The notes under the pieces: model-generated
What the model saw: only the letters and a program-made list of their open reading frames with translations
What the model was told of the DNA's origin: nothing
Databases searched by the model: none
Position numbers and translations under genes: made by a program
Part shown: positions 1 through 6,889 of the stretch, in pieces
Layout: the number at the start of each line of letters is the position of its first letter
How positions within the stretch are numbered: the first letter of the stretch is position 1
Assembly: GCA_041584055.1 (NCBI GenBank)
Contig: JBFHER010000151.1
Coordinates: forward strand, 1-9,484
Reading direction: 5' to 3'
DNA length: 9,484 nucleotides
Source: JBFHER01 sp041584055
GTDB lineage: Bacteria; Bacteroidota; Bacteroidia; Bacteroidales; UBA5342

Positions 1-1
1 C

Positions 2-898
2 TACACCTTATGGTTTGATAAGGCAAAACAACAACAGAATGATTTGCAATACCTGTTTTCGTCTGAGGTCCCAAACATTTATCAACTGAAACCCACAAAA
101 AAGGCAATAAAAATGTGGGAAGAATTATGGCGGGGGAAAGTTTTAAATATCAATACAACCAATCCAAAGTTAACAACCCTTGTTAGAGCCGGTACACCCG
201 GTGACTTTTACCGTGGTTATGGCGTTTCTTATATCTATAAAAAGGACGGGGTAACCATGAGCAGTGCAGACGTGGCAAAGGTATTGGATTTAAGACGTCT
301 GGGATATCCGGTACAGGCAGATGAAATGATGCGGGGTGTAGACACCGTTGTGTACAAATATTCTTTGGATAAGATTGCTTTTGACCATGATGCTGATTTT
401 TGCATATACCGAGCTGGCTCGGTGTATTTATATTATGCCGAAATCTATATGCGTTGGGTTACATCACATCAGGCAGGTGCAAAACCGAGCACCTTCCTCT
501 CACAGGGATTAAAAGCAATAAACGGCGGGCTATCTACTGGTGGCGCCAGTCTTGGTATACGTGGTCGCGTGGGACTGACGGGAACTTACGACCAGCTCAA
601 TTCCAATTCCGTTGTTTATCTGCATGACCCCATTACCAACGCAATAACAGGCTACCTGGATTTTACAAGCAATGCCCAGGCGAAGACACGTTATTTGGAA
701 GATCAAATTATGAATGAAAGGGCACGTGAACTTGCTTTCGAAGGGGAGCGATTCTATGATCTGATACGTATTGCAAAACGTAGAAACGACCCTGCTTATC
801 TGGCGGATAAAGTGGCATCCAAATTTAGTGGGGAAAATGCAGAAAAGATTCGCCAATATTTAATGGATGAAAACAACTGGTACATTCAATTACCATAA
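2..898 (+). CDS. SusD/RagB-family outer-membrane nutrient-binding lipoprotein, C-terminal part (5' end outside window)
   Basis: SusD-like proteins are surface lipoproteins that cap a SusC TonB-dependent transporter and help capture oligosaccharides. The frame is open from base 2 with no stop, so about 298 residues are visible, roughly the C-terminal half of a usual 500-600 residue protein. The signal peptide, lipobox and N-terminal TPR region must lie upstream. Family marks, numbered from base 2, are an R-x-x-x-x-x-Y-L-Y-Y-A-E segment near residues 137-147, an I-R-x-R-x-G-L segment near 186-192, the block NERARELAFEGERFYDLIR near 238-256, and the terminal NNWYIQLP, which matches the common ending of this family. 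A SusC gene is expected just upstream. A large T9SS protein follows after 189 bp. Membership in the family is clear; the ligand cannot be read from the sequence. Confidence 0.93.
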   Translation, partial: YTLWFDKAKQQQNDLQYLFSSEVPNIYQLKPTKKAIKMWEELWRGKVLNINTTNPKLTTLVRAGTPGDFYRGYGVSYIYKKDGVTMSSADVAKVLDLRRLGYPVQADEMMRGVDTVVYKYSLDKIAFDHDADFCIYRAGSVYLYYAEIYMRWVTSHQAGAKPSTFLSQGLKAINGGLSTGGASLGIRGRVGLTGTYDQLNSNSVVYLHDPITNAITGYLDFTSNAQAKTRYLEDQIMNERARELAFEGERFYDLIRIAKRRNDPAYLADKVASKFSGENAEKIRQYLMDENNWYIQLP

Positions 899-960
899 TT
901 TTATTTGTTGAGCCTGGGGTGTTCCATTTTTTTGTTAATGTACATAATATGAGAGGTATA

Positions 961-993
961 TATTCTTAATGTGTGGATGAACATACAAGAATA
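961..993. repeat. Imperfect inverted repeat in the SusD/T9SS-protein intergenic gap
   Basis: Arms TATTCTT (961-967) and AAGAATA (987-993) are exact reverse complements. An inner ATGT (969-972) and ACAT (981-984) can extend the stem past a small bulge, leaving an 8-base loop. It sits between the SusD-like stop and the next start, about 95 bp before the ATG. No T-run follows, so it is not an intrinsic terminator. It could be an mRNA processing or stability hairpin or a binding site. In such AT-rich sequence chance remains plausible. Confidence 0.3.
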
Positions 994-1087
994 GAGCACA
1001 CAAAAGGTTGATTTTAACACTAGTTTAGTTTGATTATTCGTTTACTTTGAATGTAATAATGATTCCGATAATTTAAATTTTAATATT

Positions 1088-4000
1088 ATGAAGAAAACTT
1101 TCCTTTACAGTTTTTTAATCTTGGTTCTGGCGTTGGCAGGATTTACATCCCGTGCGCAAGACACTATTAGAAGTCTTGTGATTACCGAGTTTACAAATGT
1201 GCACATTTCACGGGCCTATGTTGAATTAACAAACATGGGTGCAGATACACTAAACCTGAGTGATTTCTCGGGTAAAGTTGTTAAAAGTGGCAATACCAAT
1301 TTAACCTGGGACGGCACACAACTACGTTCAACGGAAGCAGGTTTTGTTCACCTTCCCGATGTTAAACTGGCCCCAGGAAAATCATGGACATTTATGAATG
1401 TGCGTGACAATGTTTTCAATGGCTATCCAAACCATGTGGTTAAATATGTTCCAATTGCCGATTATTTTGGACATATTGCGGATGCAGGTATTATAAATAC
1501 TTATCTGTACAAACCTGAATGGGAAATATGGGGGAGAGATTCCATCGATGCAGGCAGTATGCTTGGCGGCTTATTTCAGGGTGACCCAGGTAATGGTTTT
1601 GTGTTGCAATATCATTTTATGGGAGGCACCCAAGACTCTATGTACGCGGATTCTGCAATTGTAGATGGGGTAAATCTTGGCTTCGACCCAACAGATTACG
1701 ATAAGTTTTCAAGTGCTTACAGTGATCTGGCAGGTATTCCTGCAGCGTCGACTACACATATATTCGTGCGTAAGTACAATGTTACAAAAGGAAACGTTAA
1801 CTGGGAACTTGGAAAAGGAACGTCACTTGAGACTTCTGAATGGATCCCAATGCCGGTTTTTGGAACACAAAGTGCGTTCACTACCTTTGGTAACCATGGC
1901 AATTATGATATCTCAATGCAATCCGATTTAATGGATATTAATCTGGCGGATACAATTATTACGATACCATGGGGGAATGGCCGAAGAGGTGATGATATTA
2001 TTGACAGGATGACCATTGGCGATGGCATGTCGTGGTATTATGTACAGAACGAAAATTCTGATGACTCTGCCAAAGTTACCACATGTAATGGCGATGTTCT
2101 TGAGATATACGCCATGGGTGAGGAGCGCAAAAACATGAACTTCAAAATTGTAACAGCTGAGCCTGAAGCGTCAATGGCAAAAGTATTTCCATTGTTGTCA
2201 AGAAATATCAATAATCTGTGGAGCGGTCCAAGATATACAGTCACTGATGATGTGCCTGTAATTGATTCTATATTGAATGTTCCCTTTGCTGAACGCATTG
2301 ATACCTTGTTGAAATATTTGGATAAGGCACCCAAAGCCAATTGGGAAATCGTTTATGTGGATGGACAAAATAGGATAGATCTGAAAAACGGAGATAAACT
2401 TAAAGTGACTGCGGAGGATGGATCAACAGTGAAAGAATATTACATTGGTGTTGAAGACTACGTGAAGAGTGAAAATAGTTCACTTAGCTCAATTACCTGG
2501 CCGGATATTCCAGAATACATTCCCGGATGGCTTGGAGATACAATACCAGGTTTTTCTCCAGCTGCTTATAACTACGTTGTTACACTTCCATACGGCACAA
2601 AGCAGGTGCCTGCACTGGTGGCAAAAGCTCAAAATCTAAATGCAACCATCATACAAAATAGAGCAACATCTCTCACTGGTGGTTTTGAACAACGGACGAC
2701 AAGTTTCACGGTCATTTCTCAGGCAGGAAGTATGGATACACTTTTCTCTAAATATGCTGTAACTTTCGAGGTTGAAAAGGACCCTGCAAAGATTCAGAAT
2801 TACTATGGTGAACCTTTCTTTACTGAAATGCTAACCCTTGTGTATTCTCATAAATACGGACTACAGATGGTGAACCCAAGAAGCGTGGAGCTGGATATGT
2901 CCAGGTATATGATTGTGAGGTCTTTAGCTGCTACAGGGGTGAATCCTGCGCAGGCAATACAGGCATGTATTACCACAACTCCTACCATTGCAAACCATAA
3001 CCAACGTTACACATATTGTTATGTGCCCGGGTATCAATTTACCGAAGATACAGCAGCATGGATCCTGGAACCTGGAAAATTATCAATTGATCCGGACGTT
3101 GATCCTGTTGTGAAGCCTTTGGGTACTTTTAGTGTTGGTGCATGTAATTTAAACAGATCGATGTATGATGTGGATCTGGCTGTGAACAAATGGTGGTATT
3201 CAGGTACAAATGAACAGTTTACTAACACCCCAACGGTCAATCCGAACAATACCGTGGCTTATTTAAAACGGAATACGGAAGCGCTGATGTTATTTAAAAT
3301 TCTGAACGATAGTATTTTAAATGGGACAAAACAAATTGGAGATCCAGCTGACTTTGAATTGGTGGATATCTTCGGAGACGCAACCATTGACGGAATTTGG
3401 CCGATTGCCGGAACCGACGTGGCAGCAACAACCAGAACTCAGATTGTACGGAAGCCAAGTTCTATAATGGGTTCTACAACACCAGGTTATGGCTTTGGTA
3501 ATACTCCTGATAGCAGTGAATGGGTTGTTGAATCTTATTTGCAAAATACAGCATTCCAAATAATGGGTCATCACCCCATGGATCCAATTACGATTCATTT
3601 ATCAACAGTGGCTTCAACAGTTTACCTGATGAGTGATGGTTTTTCTGCCAACGAAACAGTGCAGGGTGATATGAGTTCAACCACTGTAGAGCAGTTCCTG
3701 AATAATATCATTAAGTCAGATACAGGACAGGTATTAACTGTTATGCGTGGGGAAGCTGCTTTAGCGTCTACAGATGCTGTGGCGACTTCAGATGTGCTAA
3801 AAGTTGTTTCTTCAAATGGCGAAAATGAAACAAGATATATCTTAAATAATACGGCACTTGATAGCGATGCTACCTTAACCTTAGTGGGATCTAATACTGG
3901 CTTGACAATTAATTCAGACGATGAAACAATCAGTGGTGTTACTTACGGAATGTTATTAAGCGATCTGTTAATGAAGATTAAAGCACCAGATCTGGCATCA

Positions 4001-4705
4001 ATGAATGTTATTGACAACAATGGTAATCTTGTGCCACTTAAAATCTTAGATGCAGATACAATGCTGGTTGATACCAAAGTGGGTGGAAACATGATAATTG
4101 AGGTGGTAGCTCAGGATGGTCTGAATAAAAAAATGTATAAGCTGGTTCCAACGAGCACTTCAAGTGAAGCTTACATAATTTCAAGCTTGTACAATGTGGA
4201 TGAGATCACAAAACTCGTTTCCAACATCCCATTCGGTGTTACAAGAGATGTTTTGTTTACGAACATAGAAGCAGTGAAAGGTGCGACAATGACCTTATGT
4301 GATAAAGCTGGTTTTGAAAGAACGGAAGGAACAATTCAATTCGATGATTACATCAAGGTTGTTTCCGAAGATGGATCTAAAATTATGAAGTACTTGTTGA
4401 CATTCTTAACTGAAGAGAATCCAGACCTGGGAACAGGACTTGTTAAGCAAGTGGCTTTTGATAGTTCTAATCTGAAAGTTTATCCTGTGCCAGCAAACAA
4501 TGAAATGACCATTAAGCTCGCAAATCAGGATGTGAAACAATTTACACTTTCATTGATATCAATTACTGGTTCTTGTGTTTATAAAGAAGTTGTGACTGGT
4601 GATTCAAGAAAATTGGATGTTCAACAATTTAAGTCGGGTGCGTACATCGTGTCTGTAAACTTAAATGGTGCAACATTAAATAAATTGGTAATTATTAATC
4701 CGTAA
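1088..4705 (+). CDS. Very large secreted modular protein: duplicated lamin-tail-like domains with beta modules and T9SS type A sorting tail
   Basis: This is a 1205-residue exported protein. Residues 1-24 form a signal peptide (Lys-Lys, hydrophobic core, ending SRAQ). A lamin-tail-like domain spans about 27-271, with Y44 and N49, LAPGK at 95-99, VRK at 227-229 and SEW at 250-252. Two small beta modules follow (about 285-357 and 387-457), then a cadherin-like beta module (about 490-562). A second lamin-tail-like domain (about 572-829) repeats the marks: LEPGK at 660-664, VRK at 787-789, SEW at 810-812. Three more modules (about 847-920, 945-1021, 1034-1107) and a C-terminal sorting domain (about 1128-1205, starting LKVYPVPANNEMTI and ending KLVIINP) complete it. 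The tail indicates export through the type IX system and attachment to or release from the cell surface. No catalytic motif was recognised. Its place just after SusD is that of SusE/SusF-like glycan-binding proteins, so a surface glycan-binding or adhesive role is inferred. A strong terminator follows the gene. The ATG at 1088 is followed directly by the signal peptide; no clear ribosome binding site is present, as is common in this phylum. Confidence 0.9.
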   Translation: MKKTFLYSFLILVLALAGFTSRAQDTIRSLVITEFTNVHISRAYVELTNMGADTLNLSDFSGKVVKSGNTNLTWDGTQLRSTEAGFVHLPDVKLAPGKSWTFMNVRDNVFNGYPNHVVKYVPIADYFGHIADAGIINTYLYKPEWEIWGRDSIDAGSMLGGLFQGDPGNGFVLQYHFMGGTQDSMYADSAIVDGVNLGFDPTDYDKFSSAYSDLAGIPAASTTHIFVRKYNVTKGNVNWELGKGTSLETSEWIPMPVFGTQSAFTTFGNHGNYDISMQSDLMDINLADTIITIPWGNGRRGDDIIDRMTIGDGMSWYYVQNENSDDSAKVTTCNGDVLEIYAMGEERKNMNFKIVTAEPEASMAKVFPLLSRNINNLWSGPRYTVTDDVPVIDSILNVPFAERIDTLLKYLDKAPKANWEIVYVDGQNRIDLKNGDKLKVTAEDGSTVKEYYIGVEDYVKSENSSLSSITWPDIPEYIPGWLGDTIPGFSPAAYNYVVTLPYGTKQVPALVAKAQNLNATIIQNRATSLTGGFEQRTTSFTVISQAGSMDTLFSKYAVTFEVEKDPAKIQNYYGEPFFTEMLTLVYSHKYGLQMVNPRSVELDMSRYMIVRSLAATGVNPAQAIQACITTTPTIANHNQRYTYCYVPGYQFTEDTAAWILEPGKLSIDPDVDPVVKPLGTFSVGACNLNRSMYDVDLAVNKWWYSGTNEQFTNTPTVNPNNTVAYLKRNTEALMLFKILNDSILNGTKQIGDPADFELVDIFGDATIDGIWPIAGTDVAATTRTQIVRKPSSIMGSTTPGYGFGNTPDSSEWVVESYLQNTAFQIMGHHPMDPITIHLSTVASTVYLMSDGFSANETVQGDMSSTTVEQFLNNIIKSDTGQVLTVMRGEAALASTDAVATSDVLKVVSSNGENETRYILNNTALDSDATLTLVGSNTGLTINSDDETISGVTYGMLLSDLLMKIKAPDLASMNVIDNNGNLVPLKILDADTMLVDTKVGGNMIIEVVAQDGLNKKMYKLVPTSTSSEAYIISSLYNVDEITKLVSNIPFGVTRDVLFTNIEAVKGATMTLCDKAGFERTEGTIQFDDYIKVVSEDGSKIMKYLLTFLTEENPDLGTGLVKQVAFDSSNLKVYPVPANNEMTIKLANQDVKQFTLSLISITGSCVYKEVVTGDSRKLDVQQFKSGAYIVSVNLNGATLNKLVIINP
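1166..4408 (+). repeat. Ancient internal duplication within the T9SS protein (two halves of about 536 residues)
   Basis: The two halves (about bases 1166-2773 and 2801-4408) carry the same domain order: lamin-tail-like domain followed by three beta modules. Equivalent landmarks keep near-constant offsets: E34/E580 (546 residues), VRK 227/787 and SEW 250/810 (both 560), module 1 L338/L904 (566), module 2 D444-G445/D1010-G1011 and Y451/Y1017 (566), and module 3 KYxxTF 555/1101 (546). The modules end in a loose D-x-L-x-V-x-x-x-D-G...Y-x-L pattern. Sequence identity between halves is low, so the duplication is old. It is visible at protein level, not as DNA identity. Domain boundaries are by eye. 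Confidence 0.7.
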
Positions 4706-4751
4706 TCTCTCAATTAAAAAGGAGAGAATGAGTATTTCGTAGATGTATAAT

Positions 4752-4787
4752 AAAAAAAGAGGTGGAGCGAATTCCACCTCTTTTTTG
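4752..4787. terminator. Strong bidirectional-looking intrinsic terminator
   Basis: The stem is GAGGTGGA (4759-4766) pairing with TCCACCTC (4773-4780) around the 6-base loop GCGAAT. It is extended by an A-run on the left (4752-4758) pairing with six T's on the right (4781-4786). The T-run gives a classic rho-independent signal for the + strand, 47 bp after the T9SS-protein stop. The A-run would serve the opposite strand, though no minus-strand gene is seen nearby. It separates the surface-protein unit from the fucosidase unit. Confidence 0.92.
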
Positions 4788-4823
4788 TTAGCCATCATCA
4801 CCATCCTCTGATTAAAAATACAA

Positions 4824-4841
4824 TGCTATTAACGAATAGCA
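4824..4841. repeat. Short perfect hairpin (7-bp stem, 4-base loop) upstream of the fucosidase gene
   Basis: TGCTATT (4824-4830) and AATAGCA (4835-4841) are exact reverse complements around AACG. There is no T-run after it, so it is not a terminator. It lies about 170 bp before the fucosidase start and 37 bp after the intrinsic terminator. It could be an upstream regulator half-site pair or part of 3' mRNA structure; nothing in the sequence decides between these. Confidence 0.4.
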
Positions 4842-4925
4842 ACAAGGGAGAAATATTTTGCGCTAGACCAAGAAATAAGCAGGAAAATAGTTGAAATGAG
4901 AAGGTTTCTATGGTGTGTACCAGCG

Positions 4926-4976
4926 TATATTTACACGTAGTTTTTTTGCTTGAATGTGGCAGGATGGCTAAAATGA
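4926..4976 (+). promoter_or_regulatory. Weak Bacteroidota-type promoter candidates for the fucosidase unit
   Basis: The Bacteroidota housekeeping consensus is TTTG, 19-21 bp, then TAnnTTTG. Two partial matches occur. TATATTTA at 4926-4933 matches five of six fixed positions of the -7 element but lacks a good -33 box. TTTG at 4945-4948 has ideal 20-bp spacing to TAAAATGA at 4969-4976, but that -7 match is poor and overlaps the palindrome. A promoter somewhere here is expected because a terminator lies upstream and three enzyme genes lie downstream. The exact position is uncertain. Confidence 0.3.
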
Positions 4977-4990
4977 AAGATTTCATTTTA
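4969..4990. promoter_or_regulatory. Perfect 10+2+10 bp palindrome, probable operator of the fucosidase-hydrolase-sulfatase unit
   Basis: The arm TAAAATGAAA (4969-4978), spacer GA and the arm TTTCATTTTA (4981-4990) form a perfect inverted repeat of 22 bp. It ends 23 bp before the fucosidase ATG, at the place expected for a promoter or transcript start. Twofold symmetry of this size is typical of dimeric repressor or activator sites. As RNA it would form a 10-bp AU-rich stem with an impossibly tight 2-base loop, so a DNA site is more likely than a structured leader. The binding protein is unknown and no regulator gene lies in the window. Confidence 0.6.
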
Positions 4991-5013
4991 AAACAAACAG
5001 AAAGGGATACATA

Positions 5014-6822
5014 ATGAGAAAATTGAAAATCAAAAGTGCATATACGTTTATTTTGGCAATTGCTTGTTCGTTGAACGGAATGGCACAGCACGGGAAAAGT
5101 GAAGATAAATCAATGGATAAAATGTGGGGTGAAACAAGTGTCACGGTGGATGCATTGAAAGCTGGTCGGGGCAAATTGTTTGACGAAAGCAACTTTGGGA
5201 TGTTTATCCACTGGGGACTTTTTTCTAATCTTGGGGGAAAGTGGAAAGATAAAACATACTACGGCATCGGTGAGTGGATCATGAGTTCGAGAGTCGCCGG
5301 GATTCCTGTGGATGAATACAAAGGGATCGCGAAGGAGTTCAATCCCAAACAGTTTAATGCAAGGGATATCGCTCAGTTGGCGAAGGATGCAGGAATGAAA
5401 TACATCATCATTACAAGTAAACACCACGAAGGATTTGCCATGTTCAATTCAAAAGCTGATCCTTTTAACATTGTGGATGCAACACCTTTTGCACGTGACC
5501 CTATGAAGGAGCTGGCTGCTGCCTGTGATGAACTTGGATTGGGATTCGGATTCTACTATTCTCATTATCAGGACTGGACAACCCCGGGCGGATACAGAGG
5601 ACCATCGGAATATGCGGATGGAAAACCGGCAACTTTTGAAGATTATTTTTACGGGAAATGCAAACCCCAGGTAAAAGAAATCTGTACAAATTATGGCCCC
5701 ATTGATTTTGTTTGGTTCGATACACCCGGTGATATGAAAAAAGAACTGGTTGTTGAACTTGCAAACATGGTGCGTGAATTGCAACCAAATGCCATGCTGT
5801 GCAGCCGCATAGGACACGGAATGGGTGATTATGCCAGTAAGGGAGATATGGAAGTTCCGCCGGCGAACATCGAAGGACTTTGGGAAACTTGCGATACAAA
5901 CAACGATTCCTGGTCCTACGCATGGTACGATAATAACTTTAAAGGGCCGAAGCAAATTCTGCAGCGCCTGATTAATACTGTTGGACGTGGCGGTACTTAC
6001 CTCTTCAATGTAGGTCCGGATGGGATGGGTGTTGTTCCTGAAATAGGTGTTACCTTTTTAAAGGATGCTGGAAAGTGGATTAAAAAATACCCGCAGGTGA
6101 TTTACGCTGCAGGTAGCTCCCCCTATGGCCATGCATTGCCCTGGGGAGATGTTACCACCAAAGGAAAATCATTGTTCCTTTCAGTTTTCGATTGGCCGCA
6201 GGATGGGAAACTTTATCTGCCCGGCATAGATGGCAAAATCCTAACAGCTGAAATTTTAGGTGGAACGAAAAATGTTACGCTTACCTCACATCTGGAAAAT
6301 GGATGGATTGTATTTGACGTTCCTGCCAGTCCTGCTGATCCTTTGGTCTCAGTGATCGAAGTGAAACTAAACAAGGAGGCAAAATCTTTAAAAGCGAATA
6401 AAACTCAAGGCATTTATCCAAACATTGAATCCCCTTTGCTTTCAGTTTTTGCCACTGTTAAAAATGCCGATCAGACGGAAATAAGATGGATGGAGAAGTT
6501 TGGAGAATGGAAGCATGCCAATCAAATATCCAACTGGGAGCGTGATGGGCAGGTAGAATGGAGTGTGGATGTGATTAAACCCGGCTATTATTACCTTGAT
6601 TTAAAATACAGTGGTGAAGGACGGCTTGTTTGGAAAACTGTCACGGATGAAGGTATGATGGTGCAAAACCAACAAGCTGCAACCGAAAAGTATCAAAATT
6701 ACCCAATGGGCATCCTCCAATTTAAAACACCGGGCAGACATACAATTACTGTTTCTCTGGTGGAAGGTGACCCGGAATCATCCAGTCTTGAATCAATTAT
6801 AATAAGTCCTGTTTATAAGTAG
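5014..6822 (+). CDS. Secreted GH29 alpha-L-fucosidase with extra C-terminal beta-sandwich domain
   Basis: GH29 enzymes are retaining exo-acting alpha-L-fucosidases that release terminal fucose. The 602-residue product starts with a signal peptide (about 1-25, ending GMAQ) with no lipobox and no T9SS tail, so it is probably a soluble periplasmic enzyme. The catalytic barrel spans about 38-365, with the HWG motif at 66-68, SKHHEGFAMF at 135-144, the nucleophile D236 in VWFD (233-236), WE at 290-291, NDSWSY at 297-302 and NVGPDG at 332-337. The acid/base residue is poorly conserved in GH29; E280 and E291 are candidates only. A usual small beta domain (about 377-452) follows, then an additional domain of about 140 residues (about 460-600; GYYYLDLKYSGEG near 524-536) that resembles a carbohydrate-binding beta sandwich. 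ATG at 5014 has an AAAGGG ribosome site. It leads a probable operon with the hydrolase and the sulfatase. Linkage preference and GH29 subfamily cannot be told from the sequence alone. Confidence 0.94.
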   Translation: MRKLKIKSAYTFILAIACSLNGMAQHGKSEDKSMDKMWGETSVTVDALKAGRGKLFDESNFGMFIHWGLFSNLGGKWKDKTYYGIGEWIMSSRVAGIPVDEYKGIAKEFNPKQFNARDIAQLAKDAGMKYIIITSKHHEGFAMFNSKADPFNIVDATPFARDPMKELAAACDELGLGFGFYYSHYQDWTTPGGYRGPSEYADGKPATFEDYFYGKCKPQVKEICTNYGPIDFVWFDTPGDMKKELVVELANMVRELQPNAMLCSRIGHGMGDYASKGDMEVPPANIEGLWETCDTNNDSWSYAWYDNNFKGPKQILQRLINTVGRGGTYLFNVGPDGMGVVPEIGVTFLKDAGKWIKKYPQVIYAAGSSPYGHALPWGDVTTKGKSLFLSVFDWPQDGKLYLPGIDGKILTAEILGGTKNVTLTSHLENGWIVFDVPASPADPLVSVIEVKLNKEAKSLKANKTQGIYPNIESPLLSVFATVKNADQTEIRWMEKFGEWKHANQISNWERDGQVEWSVDVIKPGYYYLDLKYSGEGRLVWKTVTDEGMMVQNQQAATEKYQNYPMGILQFKTPGRHTITVSLVEGDPESSSLESIIISPVYK

Positions 6823-6889
6823 GCGGGATTAAAATAGTTTGAAGGCAGAGACTGTGGATCGTGAAACAATAAAGATAAAACACGTTTTT

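Larger units (their letters stand above)
4788..5013 (+). other. Non-coding leader region of the fucosidase unit
   Basis: Together with the terminator this completes a 308-bp stretch without a gene (4706-5013). No credible coding frame was seen. It holds a short hairpin (arms TGCTATT 4824-4830 and AATAGCA 4835-4841, loop AACG), weak promoter-like elements, the perfect palindrome at 4969-4990 and a purine-rich AAAGGG (5001-5006) placed 7 bases before the ATG at 5014, which supports that start. Confidence 0.6.

Noticed and set aside
915..933. Possible weak terminator after the SusD-like gene (TGG/CCA followed by seven T's)
   Set aside because: The stem is only 3-4 bp, too weak to call a terminator, although the T-run is suggestive.
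1021..1079. Promoter-like TAGTTTAG and TACTTTG pieces and the AT palindrome AATTTAAATT before the T9SS-protein gene
   Set aside because: No -33 TTTG lies at the right spacing, and the palindrome is low-complexity AT sequence expected by chance.
4706..4727. Hairpin TCTCTC/GAGAGA right after the T9SS-protein stop
   Set aside because: It is a 6-bp stem with a 10-base loop and no T-run; the real terminator is a short way downstream.
4788..5091. Minus-strand open frame across the intergenic region
   Set aside because: It starts inside the fucosidase coding region, runs through the operator candidate and ends next to the terminator; its translation shows no family features.
5449..5955. Long minus-strand open frame (168 codons) inside the fucosidase gene
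   Set aside because: It lies opposite a strongly conserved enzyme, and its translation is Cys/His/Ile-rich without any recognisable domain; it is a shadow of the real gene.
6839..6889. In-frame TTG extension of the putative glycoside hydrolase
   Set aside because: It would place 17 mostly charged residues before a clear signal peptide; the ATG at 6890 starts the signal peptide directly.
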